This document shows positions 48,421 through 56,994 of a stretch of DNA of 64,000 nucleotides, in pieces. The notes below the pieces were generated by a model, which saw only the letters and a list, made by a program, of their open reading frames with translations, was not told the DNA's origin and did not search any database. Each line of letters starts with the position of its first letter. The stretch's first letter is position 1. Origin of the DNA: Streptomyces jumonjinensis (GTDB lineage: Bacteria > Actinomycetota > Actinomycetes > Streptomycetales > Streptomycetaceae); contig NZ_VCLA01000194.1 of NCBI RefSeq assembly GCF_009600885.1, positions 112,920 to 176,919 of the forward strand, read 5' to 3'. Made by a program: the position numbers and the translations under genes.

Positions 48421-49419
48421 TCAGCCGAAGACCAGCCACACCACGCCGTAGCTCATCGCCGCCACGGCCGCCGCCGCGGGCATCGTGATGAACCACCCCA
48501 GGACGATGTTCTTCGCGACCCCCCAGCGGACCGCGTTCACCCGCTTCGTCGCCCCCACACCCATGATCGCCGAGGTGATCACATGGGTGGTGGAGATCGG
48601 CGCCTGGAAGAGGAACGCCGATCCGAACATGATCGAGGCCCCGGTCGTCTCCGCGGCGAACCCCTGCGGCGGGTCCAGCTCGATGATCTTGCGGCCCAGC
48701 GTCCTCATGATCCGCCAGCCGCCCGCGTACGTACCCAGCGACAGCATCACCGCGCACGCGATCTTCACCCACACCGGGATCTCGTCGCCCTGCTGCTCCA
48801 CATCGGCGATGACCAGCGCCATCACCACGATGCCCATCGTCTTCTGAGCGTCCTGGAGGCCATGGCCCAGCGCCATCGCGGCGGCCGAGACCGTCTGGGC
48901 GATCCGGAAGCCCCGCTTGGCCTTGTGCGGATTGACCTTGCGGAACATCCACAGGATGGCGACCATCACCAGATAGCCCGCGACCAGCCCGACCAGCGGC
49001 GAGACGAACATCGGGATGACGACCTTCTCCAGCACCCCGGACCAGATCACCTCCGTGCCGCCCGCGAGCGCCGCGCCCACCATCCCGCCGAAGAGGGCGT
49101 GCGACGAGGACGACGGCAGGCCGAAGTACCAGGTGACCAGGTTCCATACGATCGCGCCCAGCAGCGCGGCGAAGAGGATGCCCATCCCCTTGCTGCCGTG
49201 CGGCGTCTCGATCAGCCCCTCGCTGACCGTCTTGGCCACGCCCTGACCGAGGAAAGCGCCCCCCAGGTTCATGACCGCGGCCATGGCCAGCGCGGCCTTC
49301 GGCGTCAGTGCCCGGGTGGAGACGGATGTAGCGATCGCGTTCGCGGAGTCGTGGAACCCATTGGTGTACGTGAATCCGAGCGCGACACCGATGGTCACGA
49401 TCAGAGCGAAGGTGTCCAC
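48421..49419 (-). CDS. pit: Low-affinity inorganic phosphate transporter (Pit family)
   Basis: 332 aa, ten or so membrane helices, GTG start. The duplicated Pit signature is present: GFTYTNGFHDSANAIATSVS near the N-terminus and GHGLQDAQKTMGIVVMAL in the second half, plus STTHVITSAIMGVG. It imports metal-phosphate driven by proton gradient. It starts 5 bases after the DUF47 stop, the conserved pairing, and faces the high-affinity pst operon. Confidence 0.94.
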   Translation of the reverse strand: MDTFALIVTIGVALGFTYTNGFHDSANAIATSVSTRALTPKAALAMAAVMNLGGAFLGQGVAKTVSEGLIETPHGSKGMGILFAALLGAIVWNLVTWYFGLPSSSSHALFGGMVGAALAGGTEVIWSGVLEKVVIPMFVSPLVGLVAGYLVMVAILWMFRKVNPHKAKRGFRIAQTVSAAAMALGHGLQDAQKTMGIVVMALVIADVEQQGDEIPVWVKIACAVMLSLGTYAGGWRIMRTLGRKIIELDPPQGFAAETTGASIMFGSAFLFQAPISTTHVITSAIMGVGATKRVNAVRWGVAKNIVLGWFITMPAAAAVAAMSYGVVWLVFG

Positions 49420-49424
49420 AAGCG

Positions 49425-50045
49425 TCAGGACTCCTTGACCGCGATGGTCTCCACGGTGTTCGCCACATGTTCGAAGGCGTCGGCCGCCTCTTCCAGCACA
49501 TCCACGATCTGCTTGAGCTTGAGCACCTCGATCGCGTCGTACTTGCCGTTGAAGAGCGTCGCGAGAAGCTTGCGGTGGATCTGGTCGGCCTGGTTCTCCA
49601 GGCGGTTGACCTCGATCCAGTACTCGGTGAGATCGTCCATGGTCCGCAGATGGGGCATGGCCTCCGCCGTCAGCTCCGCGGCCCGCGCCAGTACCTCGAT
49701 CTGCTGCTCGACGCCCTTGGGCAGTTCCTCGACCTGGTAGAGGACGACGAGGTCGACGGCCTCCTCCATGAAGTCCATGATGTCGTCGAGAGAGGACGCG
49801 AGCTTATAGATGTCCTCGCGATCGAATGGTGTGATGAACGAGGAGTTCAGCTGGTGGAAGATGGCATGGGTGGCGTCGTCGCCCGCGTGTTCCGCCGCCC
49901 GCATGCGCTCCGCGATCTCGGCACGTGCGGAGGGTTCGGCCCCGAGCAGTTCCATGAGGAGCTTGGAGCCCGTGACGATGTTGTCCGCGGATGCGGCGAA
50001 CATGTCGTAGAAGCTCGTCTCCCTGGGGGTCAGACGAAATCGCAC
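49425..50045 (-). CDS. DUF47 PhoU-like phosphate transport accessory protein
   Basis: 206 aa, all-helical. RFRLTPRETSFYDMFAASAD is the typical start; FDREDIYKLASSLDDIMDFM carries the E/DxxxD metal-binding helices of PhoU-like proteins, and IYKL...DDI repeats. Encoded immediately before pit, it probably regulates its activity. GTG start at 50045 with GAGGACT upstream. Confidence 0.92.
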   Translation of the reverse strand: MRFRLTPRETSFYDMFAASADNIVTGSKLLMELLGAEPSARAEIAERMRAAEHAGDDATHAIFHQLNSSFITPFDREDIYKLASSLDDIMDFMEEAVDLVVLYQVEELPKGVEQQIEVLARAAELTAEAMPHLRTMDDLTEYWIEVNRLENQADQIHRKLLATLFNGKYDAIEVLKLKQIVDVLEEAADAFEHVANTVETIAVKES

Positions 50046-50203
50046 GTGGAGTCCTCGGGGGCTCTGGGTTCGGACACGCTGATGCTAGGCGCATTCATCC
50101 GGCCACGGCCAACCGGTGTTCCTCAGTGTCGCCCATCGGGCAGAGAGCTGAGCAGGGGGCCCGGCGGCGCGGGCGGGCGCCGATGCCGCGCTGTTCGGTA
50201 ACA

Positions 50204-50222
50204 TATACCCGTGAGGGGTATA
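50204..50222 (+). promoter_or_regulatory. CsoR operator palindrome
   Basis: TATACCC (50204-50210) and GGGTATA (50216-50222) flank GTGAG. This is the G-tract inverted repeat recognised by CsoR-type copper sensors and sits 95 bases upstream of the csoR gene, supporting autoregulation. Confidence 0.8.
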
Positions 50223-50316
50223 TGGCCTCGCGTCGTGGACCACTCTTTTCCGGACACAGACCTTTCCGGACGTTAGATCTTTCCGGATACACACCGCAGG
50301 ACAACGGGAGGACCCG

Positions 50317-50685
50317 ATGACGACCACCGAGGCGGCCGGCGCCCCGGTCACGGACACCGCCGCAGCCATCGACTGCGCGTCGTCCGCCGACCAGGACCGC
50401 GGCACCCACGGCTACCACAAGCAGAAGGACGAGCACCTCAAGCGACTGCGCCGGATCGAGGGGCAGGTCCGGGGCCTGCAGCGGATGGTCGACGAGGACG
50501 TCTACTGCATCGACATACTCACTCAGGTCTCCGCGTCCACGAAGGCCCTTCAGTCCTTCGCGCTCCAGCTGCTCGAAGAGCATCTGCGCCACTGCGTCGC
50601 CGACGCGGCCGTGAAGGGCGGCGACGAGATCGACGCCAAGGTGGAAGAGGCGACGAAGGCCATCGCCCGACTGCTGCGCACCTGA
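50317..50685 (+). CDS. csoR: CsoR, copper-sensing transcriptional repressor
   Basis: 122 aa. Metal ligands Cys64 (DVYCIDIL), His89 and Cys93 (EEHLRHC) form the X-Cys-His-Cys Cu(I) site; LKRLRRIEGQVRGLQRMV is the DNA-contacting helix. The N-terminal 35 residues are a polar extension. In S. lividans the homologue represses copper-efflux genes and itself and responds to Cu(I). An operator palindrome lies upstream. No copA or copZ is adjacent in this window, so its main targets lie elsewhere. Confidence 0.93.
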   Translation: MTTTEAAGAPVTDTAAAIDCASSADQDRGTHGYHKQKDEHLKRLRRIEGQVRGLQRMVDEDVYCIDILTQVSASTKALQSFALQLLEEHLRHCVADAAVKGGDEIDAKVEEATKAIARLLRT

Positions 50686-50844
50686 GCCCGCCCGAGCCGC
50701 CCGGGACGCTCAGCCTCCGGCGGCATCGCGGGACGGGCCGCCGGAGGCGAAGCGGGACCGGGAGCCAGCTTGGGGCCGGGAGCCGGCGCGCGGCCGGGAA
50801 CCGGCTTGGGGCCGGGGCGCACCGTCGCCCCGGCCCCGCCGTGG

Positions 50845-51048
50845 TCACCCCTGCTGGACCTGCTGCCCCTGGTGGACCTGGAGCGCGGAGCGCTCGCCCG
50901 CCACCTTCAGCACCTCGTCGATACGGTCGAAGCTGAGCCGTTCCCCGTCCGCGGCCGAGGCTGCGATGATCAAATCGCCGCACAGCTCGATCTCGGCGAG
51001 GGCCACGTGGTCCTGGACCAATGTCGTACTGGGCGGAGCCACGTGCAT
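50845..51048 (-). CDS. 67-residue conserved hypothetical protein
   Basis: Starts MHVAPPSTTLVQDHVALAEI, with a good ribosome-binding site (AAGAGGTGA) before the ATG at 51048. The middle (LCGDLIIAASAADGERLSFD) looks globular; the end is Gln-rich (QVHQGQQVQQG). I recall similar short proteins at this place in other Streptomyces, but no function. The 5' third overlaps, in another frame, the end of the upstream lipoprotein frame. Confidence 0.7.
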   Translation of the reverse strand: MHVAPPSTTLVQDHVALAEIELCGDLIIAASAADGERLSFDRIDEVLKVAGERSALQVHQGQQVQQG

Positions 51049-52001
51049 TCACCTCTTCCTGCCGGTACCGACTTCCTAGCGTAGGAGCGACGAACGGACG
51101 GCGCATGGCACGTCCGGACCATTGAGCCCCTGATCCTTCCGGCGTAAATGTCCTGCCGTTCGGGCAGACGTACGGCGACCGGAGTCCCGAAGTCATGGAG
51201 CACCGTGGTCGAGGTGACCGCGACCGTGCCGCCGCCATGGCTGAAGCTGAAGCGGTGGATCACCTTCCGGATACGGCCCTCGTCATCCAGATAGACGTCG
51301 AACGGCACGGTGTCCCTGGCGAACCCTTTCGCCGCCGCCGCCATCGAGGCCCTCGCGGGCGATGTCGCCATCCGGGCCGCCGCCTGCCCGATGTCGGCCT
51401 CGCCCCGGTAGTGCCGCACCGCGGCGCCCTCGAACTCCTCATCCCCCGCATACGTCACCTCCCGGGCGCCGCGCAGCAGCTCGGCCGCGGCGAGCGGATC
51501 GGTCGCGCCGCCGGTGACCAGATTCCCGTCCGCCAGCGTGGTCGTATCGACCCGCACCCATTTGTCGGCGGGCACCCCCGCGCCCCGGTTCTTCATGTAC
51601 AGCGCCCCGGGCGTCATCAGCTCGGTCACCGGACGGTGCTCGTCCGCGCCAGCCGGATCGCTGGGCAGCACGACCGTGAGCCGGCCCGTACGGCGGACGA
51701 AGTCATAGCCGCCCGCTCCCCGGATCGTCACCCGGGTGCCCCCGGCGGCCGTCTCCATCGACGTACGCGCCCTGGCGCTGCCCGCAGCGACCAGCGCGTC
51801 GGCCGCCGCGCGCACCTCCGCCACGGGCCCACCCGCCGCCCGCCCCGCCTGCTCCACCCGGCCCGTCTGCCCCGGTACGCCGCCGAGCGCCGGCCGCTCA
51901 TCGGCACCCCGCCCGTCCACCGAGCAGCCGCCCATCGCCATCGCCCCCAGTACGGCGACGGCGGAGACCGCCGCGCCCCTGAGTCCGTGCTGCCGCACCA
52001 T
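50970..52001 (-). CDS. Secreted lipoprotein of unknown function, with run-on C-terminus
   Basis: 343 aa. Lipoprotein signal AVLGAMAMGGC (Cys25). The body (residues 60-290) resembles LolA/LppX-like carrier or anti-sigma-type folds: VTIRGAGGYDFVRRTGRLTV, VPADKWVRVDTTTLADG, VPFDVYLDDEGRIRKVIHRF, as in actinobacterial lipid-binding lipoproteins. After LPERQDIYAG the sequence turns into Arg/Ser/Trp-rich residues and crosses the start of the small downstream gene by 79 bases, suggesting the original stop was lost by a frameshift near 51145. ATG 52001 is used; a GTG at 52025 is an alternative. Confidence 0.72.
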   Translation of the reverse strand: MVRQHGLRGAAVSAVAVLGAMAMGGCSVDGRGADERPALGGVPGQTGRVEQAGRAAGGPVAEVRAAADALVAAGSARARTSMETAAGGTRVTIRGAGGYDFVRRTGRLTVVLPSDPAGADEHRPVTELMTPGALYMKNRGAGVPADKWVRVDTTTLADGNLVTGGATDPLAAAELLRGAREVTYAGDEEFEGAAVRHYRGEADIGQAAARMATSPARASMAAAAKGFARDTVPFDVYLDDEGRIRKVIHRFSFSHGGGTVAVTSTTVLHDFGTPVAVRLPERQDIYAGRIRGSMVRTCHAPSVRRSYARKSVPAGRGECTWLRPVRHWSRTTWPSPRSSCAAI

Positions 52002-52128
52002 CGTCCGCCAACCCCCTGACACCACAACCGCCGCTTCTCAGGGACCTCAGCCCGTCTCGCCTAACGAGAACCGGGGCCCGTCGTCACGCGGTGATCCCCC
52101 TGCGGACCCTGCCCAGTACCGTGGTGCC

Positions 52129-52293
52129 GTGCTTCTGCAAGACGCCCCGGCCGACACTCCCGGGCCGCACCGGACGACCACCGACGAACGCGGCTCCTTC
52201 ACCGTGGCCCGCTGCTCCTGCGGCTGGGCGGGCCCGGCCCGCCGCTCCCGCGACCGAGCGCGCGCGGACGCCCTGACACACCGGTCCGCCTAG
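52129..52293 (+). CDS. 54-residue conserved small protein with CSCGW motif
   Basis: GTG start; TACCGT at 52117-52122 lies 6 bases upstream, so leaderless. The protein reads MLLQDAPADTPGPHRTTTDE, then RGSFTVARCSCGWAGPARRS and RDRARADALTHRSA. The C-x-C-G-W-x-G-P-A-R sequence followed by a basic helix recurs in small Streptomyces proteins and looks like half of a zinc ribbon. Function unknown. Confidence 0.62.
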   Translation: MLLQDAPADTPGPHRTTTDERGSFTVARCSCGWAGPARRSRDRARADALTHRSA

Positions 52294-52462
52294 GTCGGTA
52301 CGGAATCCGGTCGGTACGGAATCACGGAGTCCGCGGGCGCCATGACCCGTATGGAGGCGTCCGGATGGCCTCCCGCCCGCTGAGGCGGTGCGCTTGTTCA
52401 CAAGAACTCCCCGCCCCCGGGCATCGCACCCGCACCGGACATCGACCTCAGGACGTCATGCC

Positions 52463-52774
52463 ATGAAGCGCTCCACATTCCGCCGCGCACTCCACGGCGG
52501 ACGAATAGCCGTGCTCACCGCGGCCACGGCCGTCACCCTCGTACTCCCCCTCGGCACAGCCGCCGGTGCCGCCTCCCTCCTCCCTCCCGCCGCCGCGCCC
52601 GTGTCCCCGCCCGGGCCCCCGCCCTTGTTCCTGCCCGCCGCCGCGAAGCCGGAGGGTCCGATCGAAAGCTCGCTCTCCGTCGCCGCGACGGGAGCGCTGG
52701 CCGCCCTGAGCACAGTCGTGATCGTCCGCCGCCATCAGCGGCGCGGCCGGGACCGCCGTCGCGACCGTCGCTGA
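52463..52774 (+). CDS. Small secreted/membrane protein, unknown
   Basis: 103 aa. Signal or first helix GGRIAVLTAATAVTLVLPLG; a Pro/Ala-rich outside segment (PPAAAPVSPPGPPPLFLPAA); second helix (LSVAATGALAALSTVVIV) and an Arg-rich cytosolic tail (RRHQRRGRDRRRDRR). The charge pattern supports a genuine membrane protein, but homologues are not recognised and the ribosome-binding site (AGGA) is weak. Confidence 0.5.
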   Translation: MKRSTFRRALHGGRIAVLTAATAVTLVLPLGTAAGAASLLPPAAAPVSPPGPPPLFLPAAAKPEGPIESSLSVAATGALAALSTVVIVRRHQRRGRDRRRDRR

Positions 52775-52894
52775 ACGAACCGGCCCCCCGTGCACCCGCC
52801 GCCCGGGCCGATGGCTCGGGGGCGGTGCGCGGGGGGCCGATGACTCAGAGGGGCCTGGCAGGTTCAGGCAGATTCAGACGGCTGTCAGGCGGCT

Positions 52895-53656
52895 TCAGGC
52901 GGCGAGATCCTTCTGCCCGGGGCCCTCGGCCCTCGGCTCGGGGATGCCCAGCCGTCCGGACCGCCCGCCGCCGCGCCCCGGGCGCTTCGCCCGTACGAGC
53001 ACACCCGCCTTGGAACCGGCGATCGCGGACACCAGCGGGGTCAGCAGCGCCATCGCCAGCGGAGCGAGCAGCAGGGTGACCGCCGTGCCGAGCGCGAACC
53101 CGCCGATGACGTCGGTCGGGTAGTGCACTCCCATGTACACCCGGAGGAAGCCCTCGGTGACCGCGAGCCCGAGCGCGGCGAAGCCGAGCTTCCGGTGCGC
53201 GAGGAAGATCCCCACGGCTATCGCCATGGCCATGGTGGAGTGATCGCTGACGAAGGAGAAGTCGGTCTTGCCGGAGACCAGGACCTCCAGGCCGTCATGG
53301 TCGACGAACGGCCGCGGTCTCTCCACGAAGCCGCGGATGGGGATGTTGACCACCACGGCGACAGCGGCGGCGAGCGGGGCCCACACCAGTCCGGTGACGG
53401 CCGCGATCGAGTCCTCGCGGGTGCCGCTGCGGCGGACGCTCCACCAGGACCAGAGCCCGACGACGACGAGCCCGAACATGATTCCGTACTCGCCGACGAA
53501 CCCCATGATGCGGTCGACCCAGGGCGGGGCGGCCTTGGACAGCCCGTTGATGTCGTAGAGCAGACTGAGATCGGGTCCCGGCCCTCCGCTCGCATCCGCG
53601 AGGGAGAGCCCCGCCTTTGGCTCCGCGAGGGGGATCCCCATTGCGAGTCCAGCCAT
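52895..53656 (-). CDS. PAP2-family membrane phosphatase
   Basis: 253 aa with about six helices. The three PAP2 motifs are present: IRGFVERPRPF (K/R-x6-R-P), SDHST (P-S-G-H equivalent, here with D) and RVYMGVHYPTDVIGG (S/R-x5-H-x3-D). Such enzymes remove phosphate from undecaprenyl pyrophosphate, phosphatidate or related lipids at the membrane outer face. The start is uncertain: ATG 53656 follows AAGGGG; the frame is open further to 53734. Confidence 0.83.
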   Translation of the reverse strand: MAGLAMGIPLAEPKAGLSLADASGGPGPDLSLLYDINGLSKAAPPWVDRIMGFVGEYGIMFGLVVVGLWSWWSVRRSGTREDSIAAVTGLVWAPLAAAVAVVVNIPIRGFVERPRPFVDHDGLEVLVSGKTDFSFVSDHSTMAMAIAVGIFLAHRKLGFAALGLAVTEGFLRVYMGVHYPTDVIGGFALGTAVTLLLAPLAMALLTPLVSAIAGSKAGVLVRAKRPGRGGGRSGRLGIPEPRAEGPGQKDLAA

Positions 53657-53956
53657 CTGCTGCGGCCCCTTGCCTTCCGTCGCCCTGAACTGCTCTATGT
53701 CTGCGTGCGCCCGCGCCCTCGCCCGCTCCGGCACGGTCGCGGCGCATCGCGGGACGCACCGCTGCCGCCGGCCTGTGCTGACTGTCCGGTGACTGCTGCG
53801 GGACCGGCGCGGCTGCTCCGTCCAGGGAACGGCCTGACTCCCGCCGGCGTTCCACTCTCCACTGAACGATCACCATGACGTTATCGAAGAGAAATACGTC
53901 GCCGCAGCTCAGGGCCTTGACTCAACAGAGACGCGCCGGCCGTCCGGAACACCCTG

Positions 53957-54973
53957 TCAGGCCGCCGGAGGCAGCGTGGGCAGCGATTTCGCGCCGTCCT
54001 CGGTGACCCGGGTGGCCCCGAAGTAGTCCGGAGTGTCGATCTTGTCGAAGCGGATCACGGCTCCGGGACGGGGAGCGTTGATCATATATCCGCCGCCGAC
54101 ATAGAGGCCGACGTGCCGGATGGCCCTGGAGTTCGTGAGGTCGTCGGAGAAGAAGACCAGATCGCCGGGGAGCAGTTCCGCACGGGAGGGATGCGGTCCG
54201 GCGTTGTACTGATCATTGGCCACCCGGGGCAGCTCGATGTCCACCGTGCGGTACGCGGCCTGGGTCAGCCCGGAGCAGTCGAAGCGTCCGTCCTGCTCAG
54301 CGGTGCCGTTGCCGCCCCACAGATACTTTGTGCCGAGCTTCTGCTGGGCGAAGGCGATCGCCCCGGCGGCCTGCCGTGAGGGATCGACCCGCCCGATGGG
54401 CCGGGCGAAGCTCTTCTCCAGGGTGCGGATGACCTTCACATAGTTCTGTGTCTCCTTATAGGGGGGGACACCGCCGTATTTGATCACCGCGTACGGGCCC
54501 GCGTTGTAGGCGGCGAGCATGTTGTTCGTGGGATCGCCCGGCGCCTTCTTCACATATTTGGCCAGCGAACAGTTGTATGAGGCGGCCGACGGAATCGCGT
54601 CGGACGGATCCCAGACATCGCGGTCCCCGTCCTTGTCCCCGTCGACGCCGTGCACGGCCCAGGTCCCGGGGATGAACTGAGCGATGCCCTGTGCTGCCGC
54701 CTGGCTCTGCGCCTGGGGGTTCCAGCCGCTCTCCTGGTAGAGCTGGGCGGCCAGCAGCGCGGGGTTGATGGCCGGGCAGAGATTGACCCACTTCTGCACC
54801 AGCGGCTGATACCGGGCGGGCACCGCGCCCTTGGCGAGCCCGACGGCCCCCTTGGTCCCGGCGTTCGCGCCGAAGAGCCCGGCGGCTGCGGAGAAGGTGC
54901 CGATCACGAGCAGTGCGACAAACGCCAGGGCGGTCCCGAGGGACACCACCACGACCAGCCACGCCTTACGCAC
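53957..54973 (-). CDS. Bifunctional lytic transglycosylase-NlpC/P60 peptidoglycan hydrolase (VirB1/TcpG-like)
   Basis: 338 aa. One N-terminal membrane helix (WLVVVVSLGTALAFVALLVI), an SLT domain (AAQLYQESGWNPQAQSQAAA with catalytic Glu, GIAQFIPGTWAVHG, NMLAAYNAGPYAV) and an NlpC/P60 domain (FDCSGLTQAAYRT with catalytic Cys, IRHVGLYVGGGYMINAPRPG with His). This two-enzyme fusion is characteristic of wall-opening hydrolases of Gram-positive type IV secretion systems. GTG 54973 is preferred (AAGGG 9 bases upstream); a TTG at 54979 is possible. It is near, but divergent from, the secretion-like gene set starting at 56438. Confidence 0.87.
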   Translation of the reverse strand: MRKAWLVVVVSLGTALAFVALLVIGTFSAAAGLFGANAGTKGAVGLAKGAVPARYQPLVQKWVNLCPAINPALLAAQLYQESGWNPQAQSQAAAQGIAQFIPGTWAVHGVDGDKDGDRDVWDPSDAIPSAASYNCSLAKYVKKAPGDPTNNMLAAYNAGPYAVIKYGGVPPYKETQNYVKVIRTLEKSFARPIGRVDPSRQAAGAIAFAQQKLGTKYLWGGNGTAEQDGRFDCSGLTQAAYRTVDIELPRVANDQYNAGPHPSRAELLPGDLVFFSDDLTNSRAIRHVGLYVGGGYMINAPRPGAVIRFDKIDTPDYFGATRVTEDGAKSLPTLPPAA

Positions 54974-55139
54974 CGTCAACCGCCCTTCACCCCTGGGGAG
55001 TACGCACCCTGCGCCAGTGTAGGTGGGGGAAGGGTGATTCAGGAGGTGGACGAAGGGGACGGCATCGGGTGTCCGGCCGGGCGGGCCCCGCGGCCGTACG
55101 GCGTTCCGGCCCGGGGCGTCCGGCCGGACTCCCGCGGCC

Positions 55140-56027
55140 CTACGGCTTCCTGGCCACGCCCCCGAACATCGCCACCTCGTCGGGCTCGGCCGCTCCCCGC
55201 TCCCGTACGTCCTCCGGCCCCGATCCCGATCCGGATCCGGACGGCGACCCCGATCCGGACGGCGACCCCGACCCGGACGCCGACTCCGGCCGCCAGCGGG
55301 AGCAGGACACCACCCCCGGTTCGAGCAGCTCCAGCCCGTCGAAGTACCGCTCGACCTGCGCGGGTGTGCGCTGGGTGAGCCGGGGCGTGCCGTGCTCGTT
55401 CCAGAACGCGACCGCCGCGTCCACCTCCGGCATCGACGGGCTGGTGATCGTATGGGAGAGGACCAGATGGCTGCCGGAGGGGAGCGCGGCCATGAAGCGG
55501 CGTACGACGTCGTACGACTCCTGGTGATCCTCGACGAAGATCACCACGCCCAGCATCATCAGCGCGACGGGCTCGGAGAAGTCGAGCGTCCCCGCCGCCC
55601 GCTCCAGGATCGCGTCCACATCGCGCAGGTCGGCGTCGAGATAGTCGGTCCGGCCCTCGAAGGTGCTGGTGAGCATGGCCCGCGCATGGGTGAGGACCAG
55701 CGGGTCGTTGTCCACGTACACGACCCGGGCGTCGGGCGCGGTCCGCTGGGCGACCTCGTGGGTGTTGTCGGCGCTGGGCAGCCCGGTGCCGATGTCGAGG
55801 AACTGCCGGACGCCGGCGCGGCCGACCAGATGGTGCACGGCCCGCCCGAGGAAGAGCCGGTCAGCGAGGGCGTAATCCCCTATGCCGGGATGGATCGCCC
55901 GTATCTGGTCACCGGCTTCACGGTCGACGGGGTAGTTGTCCTTCCCGCCGAGCCAGTAGTTCCAGATACGGGCGGTGTGCGGGCGCGTGGTGTCGATCCG
56001 CTCGCGTATGTCCTCGTTTCCAGTCAC
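55140..56027 (-). CDS. SAV2177/DUF574-family SAM-dependent methyltransferase
   Basis: 295 aa, GTG start; TACGTT (56040-56035) lies 7 bases upstream, so leaderless. IDTTRPHTARIWNYWLGGKD is the family hallmark, followed by the SAM loop LDIGTGLPSADNTHEVA and VVYVDNDPLVLTHARAML. Substrate unknown; Streptomyces genomes carry many paralogues, often near Scr1/DUF397 genes. An 18-bp DNA repeat in the 3' region encodes Ser/Gly/Pro repeats (SGSGSPSGSGSPSGSGSG) near residue 265, a likely slippage expansion. Confidence 0.87.
   Translation of the reverse strand: MTGNEDIRERIDTTRPHTARIWNYWLGGKDNYPVDREAGDQIRAIHPGIGDYALADRLFLGRAVHHLVGRAGVRQFLDIGTGLPSADNTHEVAQRTAPDARVVYVDNDPLVLTHARAMLTSTFEGRTDYLDADLRDVDAILERAAGTLDFSEPVALMMLGVVIFVEDHQESYDVVRRFMAALPSGSHLVLSHTITSPSMPEVDAAVAFWNEHGTPRLTQRTPAQVERYFDGLELLEPGVVSCSRWRPESASGSGSPSGSGSPSGSGSGSGPEDVRERGAAEPDEVAMFGGVARKP
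55218..55278. repeat. 18-bp repeats inside the methyltransferase gene
   Basis: The unit GATCCGGACGGCGACCCC recurs about three times and encodes the SGSGSP tract. Its length is a multiple of 3, so copy number changes stay in frame. Confidence 0.75.
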
Positions 56028-56383
56028 GCCGGACAACGTATCCAAGGAGCCGCCCGGGGGAAGGCGTTGCGCGGAACAGACCCCGCCGGCCGTCCGGAAA
56101 CCCACGGCGGCGGGACCCCGCGCGCCCCGACCGGAGGAGGACGCCAAAGCGGACATCACCCGTCCGAAACGTGAGTAGCGCCCCAAAGGTGGAACAACGA
56201 CAGTCATTGCCCGGAGTCACGCTCCGTGATACACAGAGTGACGAAAGTGAACCCCTCTCAGTGATCTGGCCCTGTTCTCCGCAGGCCGGAGCAGCGGGAT
56301 CGGTCATACGTGCGGAGATCGGGTAAAGAGACCCGCCAAGTCGGCATACGCGGGCGGTTTCATCAGCGAAGATAGAGCGATGA

Positions 56384-56403
56384 CCCGTGCCGAGGGGCAC
56401 GGG
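56384..56403 (+). promoter_or_regulatory. Hairpin in the 5'-UTR of the secretion-like operon
   Basis: CCCGTGCC (56384-56391) and GGCACGGG (56396-56403) pair perfectly around GAGG, 34 bases before the first gene's start. GATAGA near 56371-56376 is a possible -10. The 410-bp gap from 56028 to 56437 is otherwise without recognisable gene. Confidence 0.4.
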
Positions 56404-56437
56404 CGGCGAACAACCCGACAGGGGCGGTGAGTTACAC

Positions 56438-56746
56438 ATGATCCTGGCAGCCGAAAAGGGCGACATCACCACCATCATTGGCGGAATCGCTCCAAACTGG
56501 GGGCCTTTCGGAGGCCTGGGGAACGAGGCCCGGGTGATGATCGAGGTGGTGATGGCGGTGGCCATCCTGCTCTGCCTCGGCATCGCGATCTGGGGCGCGG
56601 CCAAACAGCGCATCGGCGCGACGGCGCTGCGCGACACCTTCAGCGCGGAGCAGGGCAAGGGCCTGATCGTCGCCGGACTGACCGGCGTCTTCATCATCGG
56701 CTCACTGGGGACCGTATTCACGATCGTGTACGGGATGGCCGTCTGA
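56438..56746 (+). CDS. Small two-helix membrane protein, VirB2 pilin-like position
   Basis: 102 aa with two hydrophobic segments (VMIEVVMAVAILLCLGIAIW and GLIVAGLTGVFIIGSLGTVF) separated by a short basic loop (AAKQRIGATALRDTF), the layout of VirB2/TrbC-type pilins and of small T4SS membrane subunits. The family cannot be proven from sequence. It is the first gene of the secretion-like cluster; GGTGA precedes the ATG. Confidence 0.75.
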   Translation: MILAAEKGDITTIIGGIAPNWGPFGGLGNEARVMIEVVMAVAILLCLGIAIWGAAKQRIGATALRDTFSAEQGKGLIVAGLTGVFIIGSLGTVFTIVYGMAV

Positions 56747-56994
56747 CCCGACCTCGCGCCTCCCCGCTCTCCCCGGCCCCATCCCCTCCCCCCACCGCGT
56801 GCCCGGCCCACCCTCAGAGGTTGCGTCTCCCTGATGTCGAGTCACCACACCGCGCCCGCGCGGAACGCAGCACGACTACCGTCGTCGTATGACTCCCTGT
56901 CATGCGACACGGAGCCGGCGCAGCCATACGACACGGATCCGCATCTGGTTGAGGGAGGACGTCTCCCCCAGCGGAGCGAGGGGAAACAAGCGAA

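Noticed and set aside
56381..56431. 16-codon upstream frame before the pilin-like gene (ATG 56381, stop 56429-56431)
   Set aside because: No ribosome-binding site, Arg-rich content explained by a hairpin, no sign of conservation.
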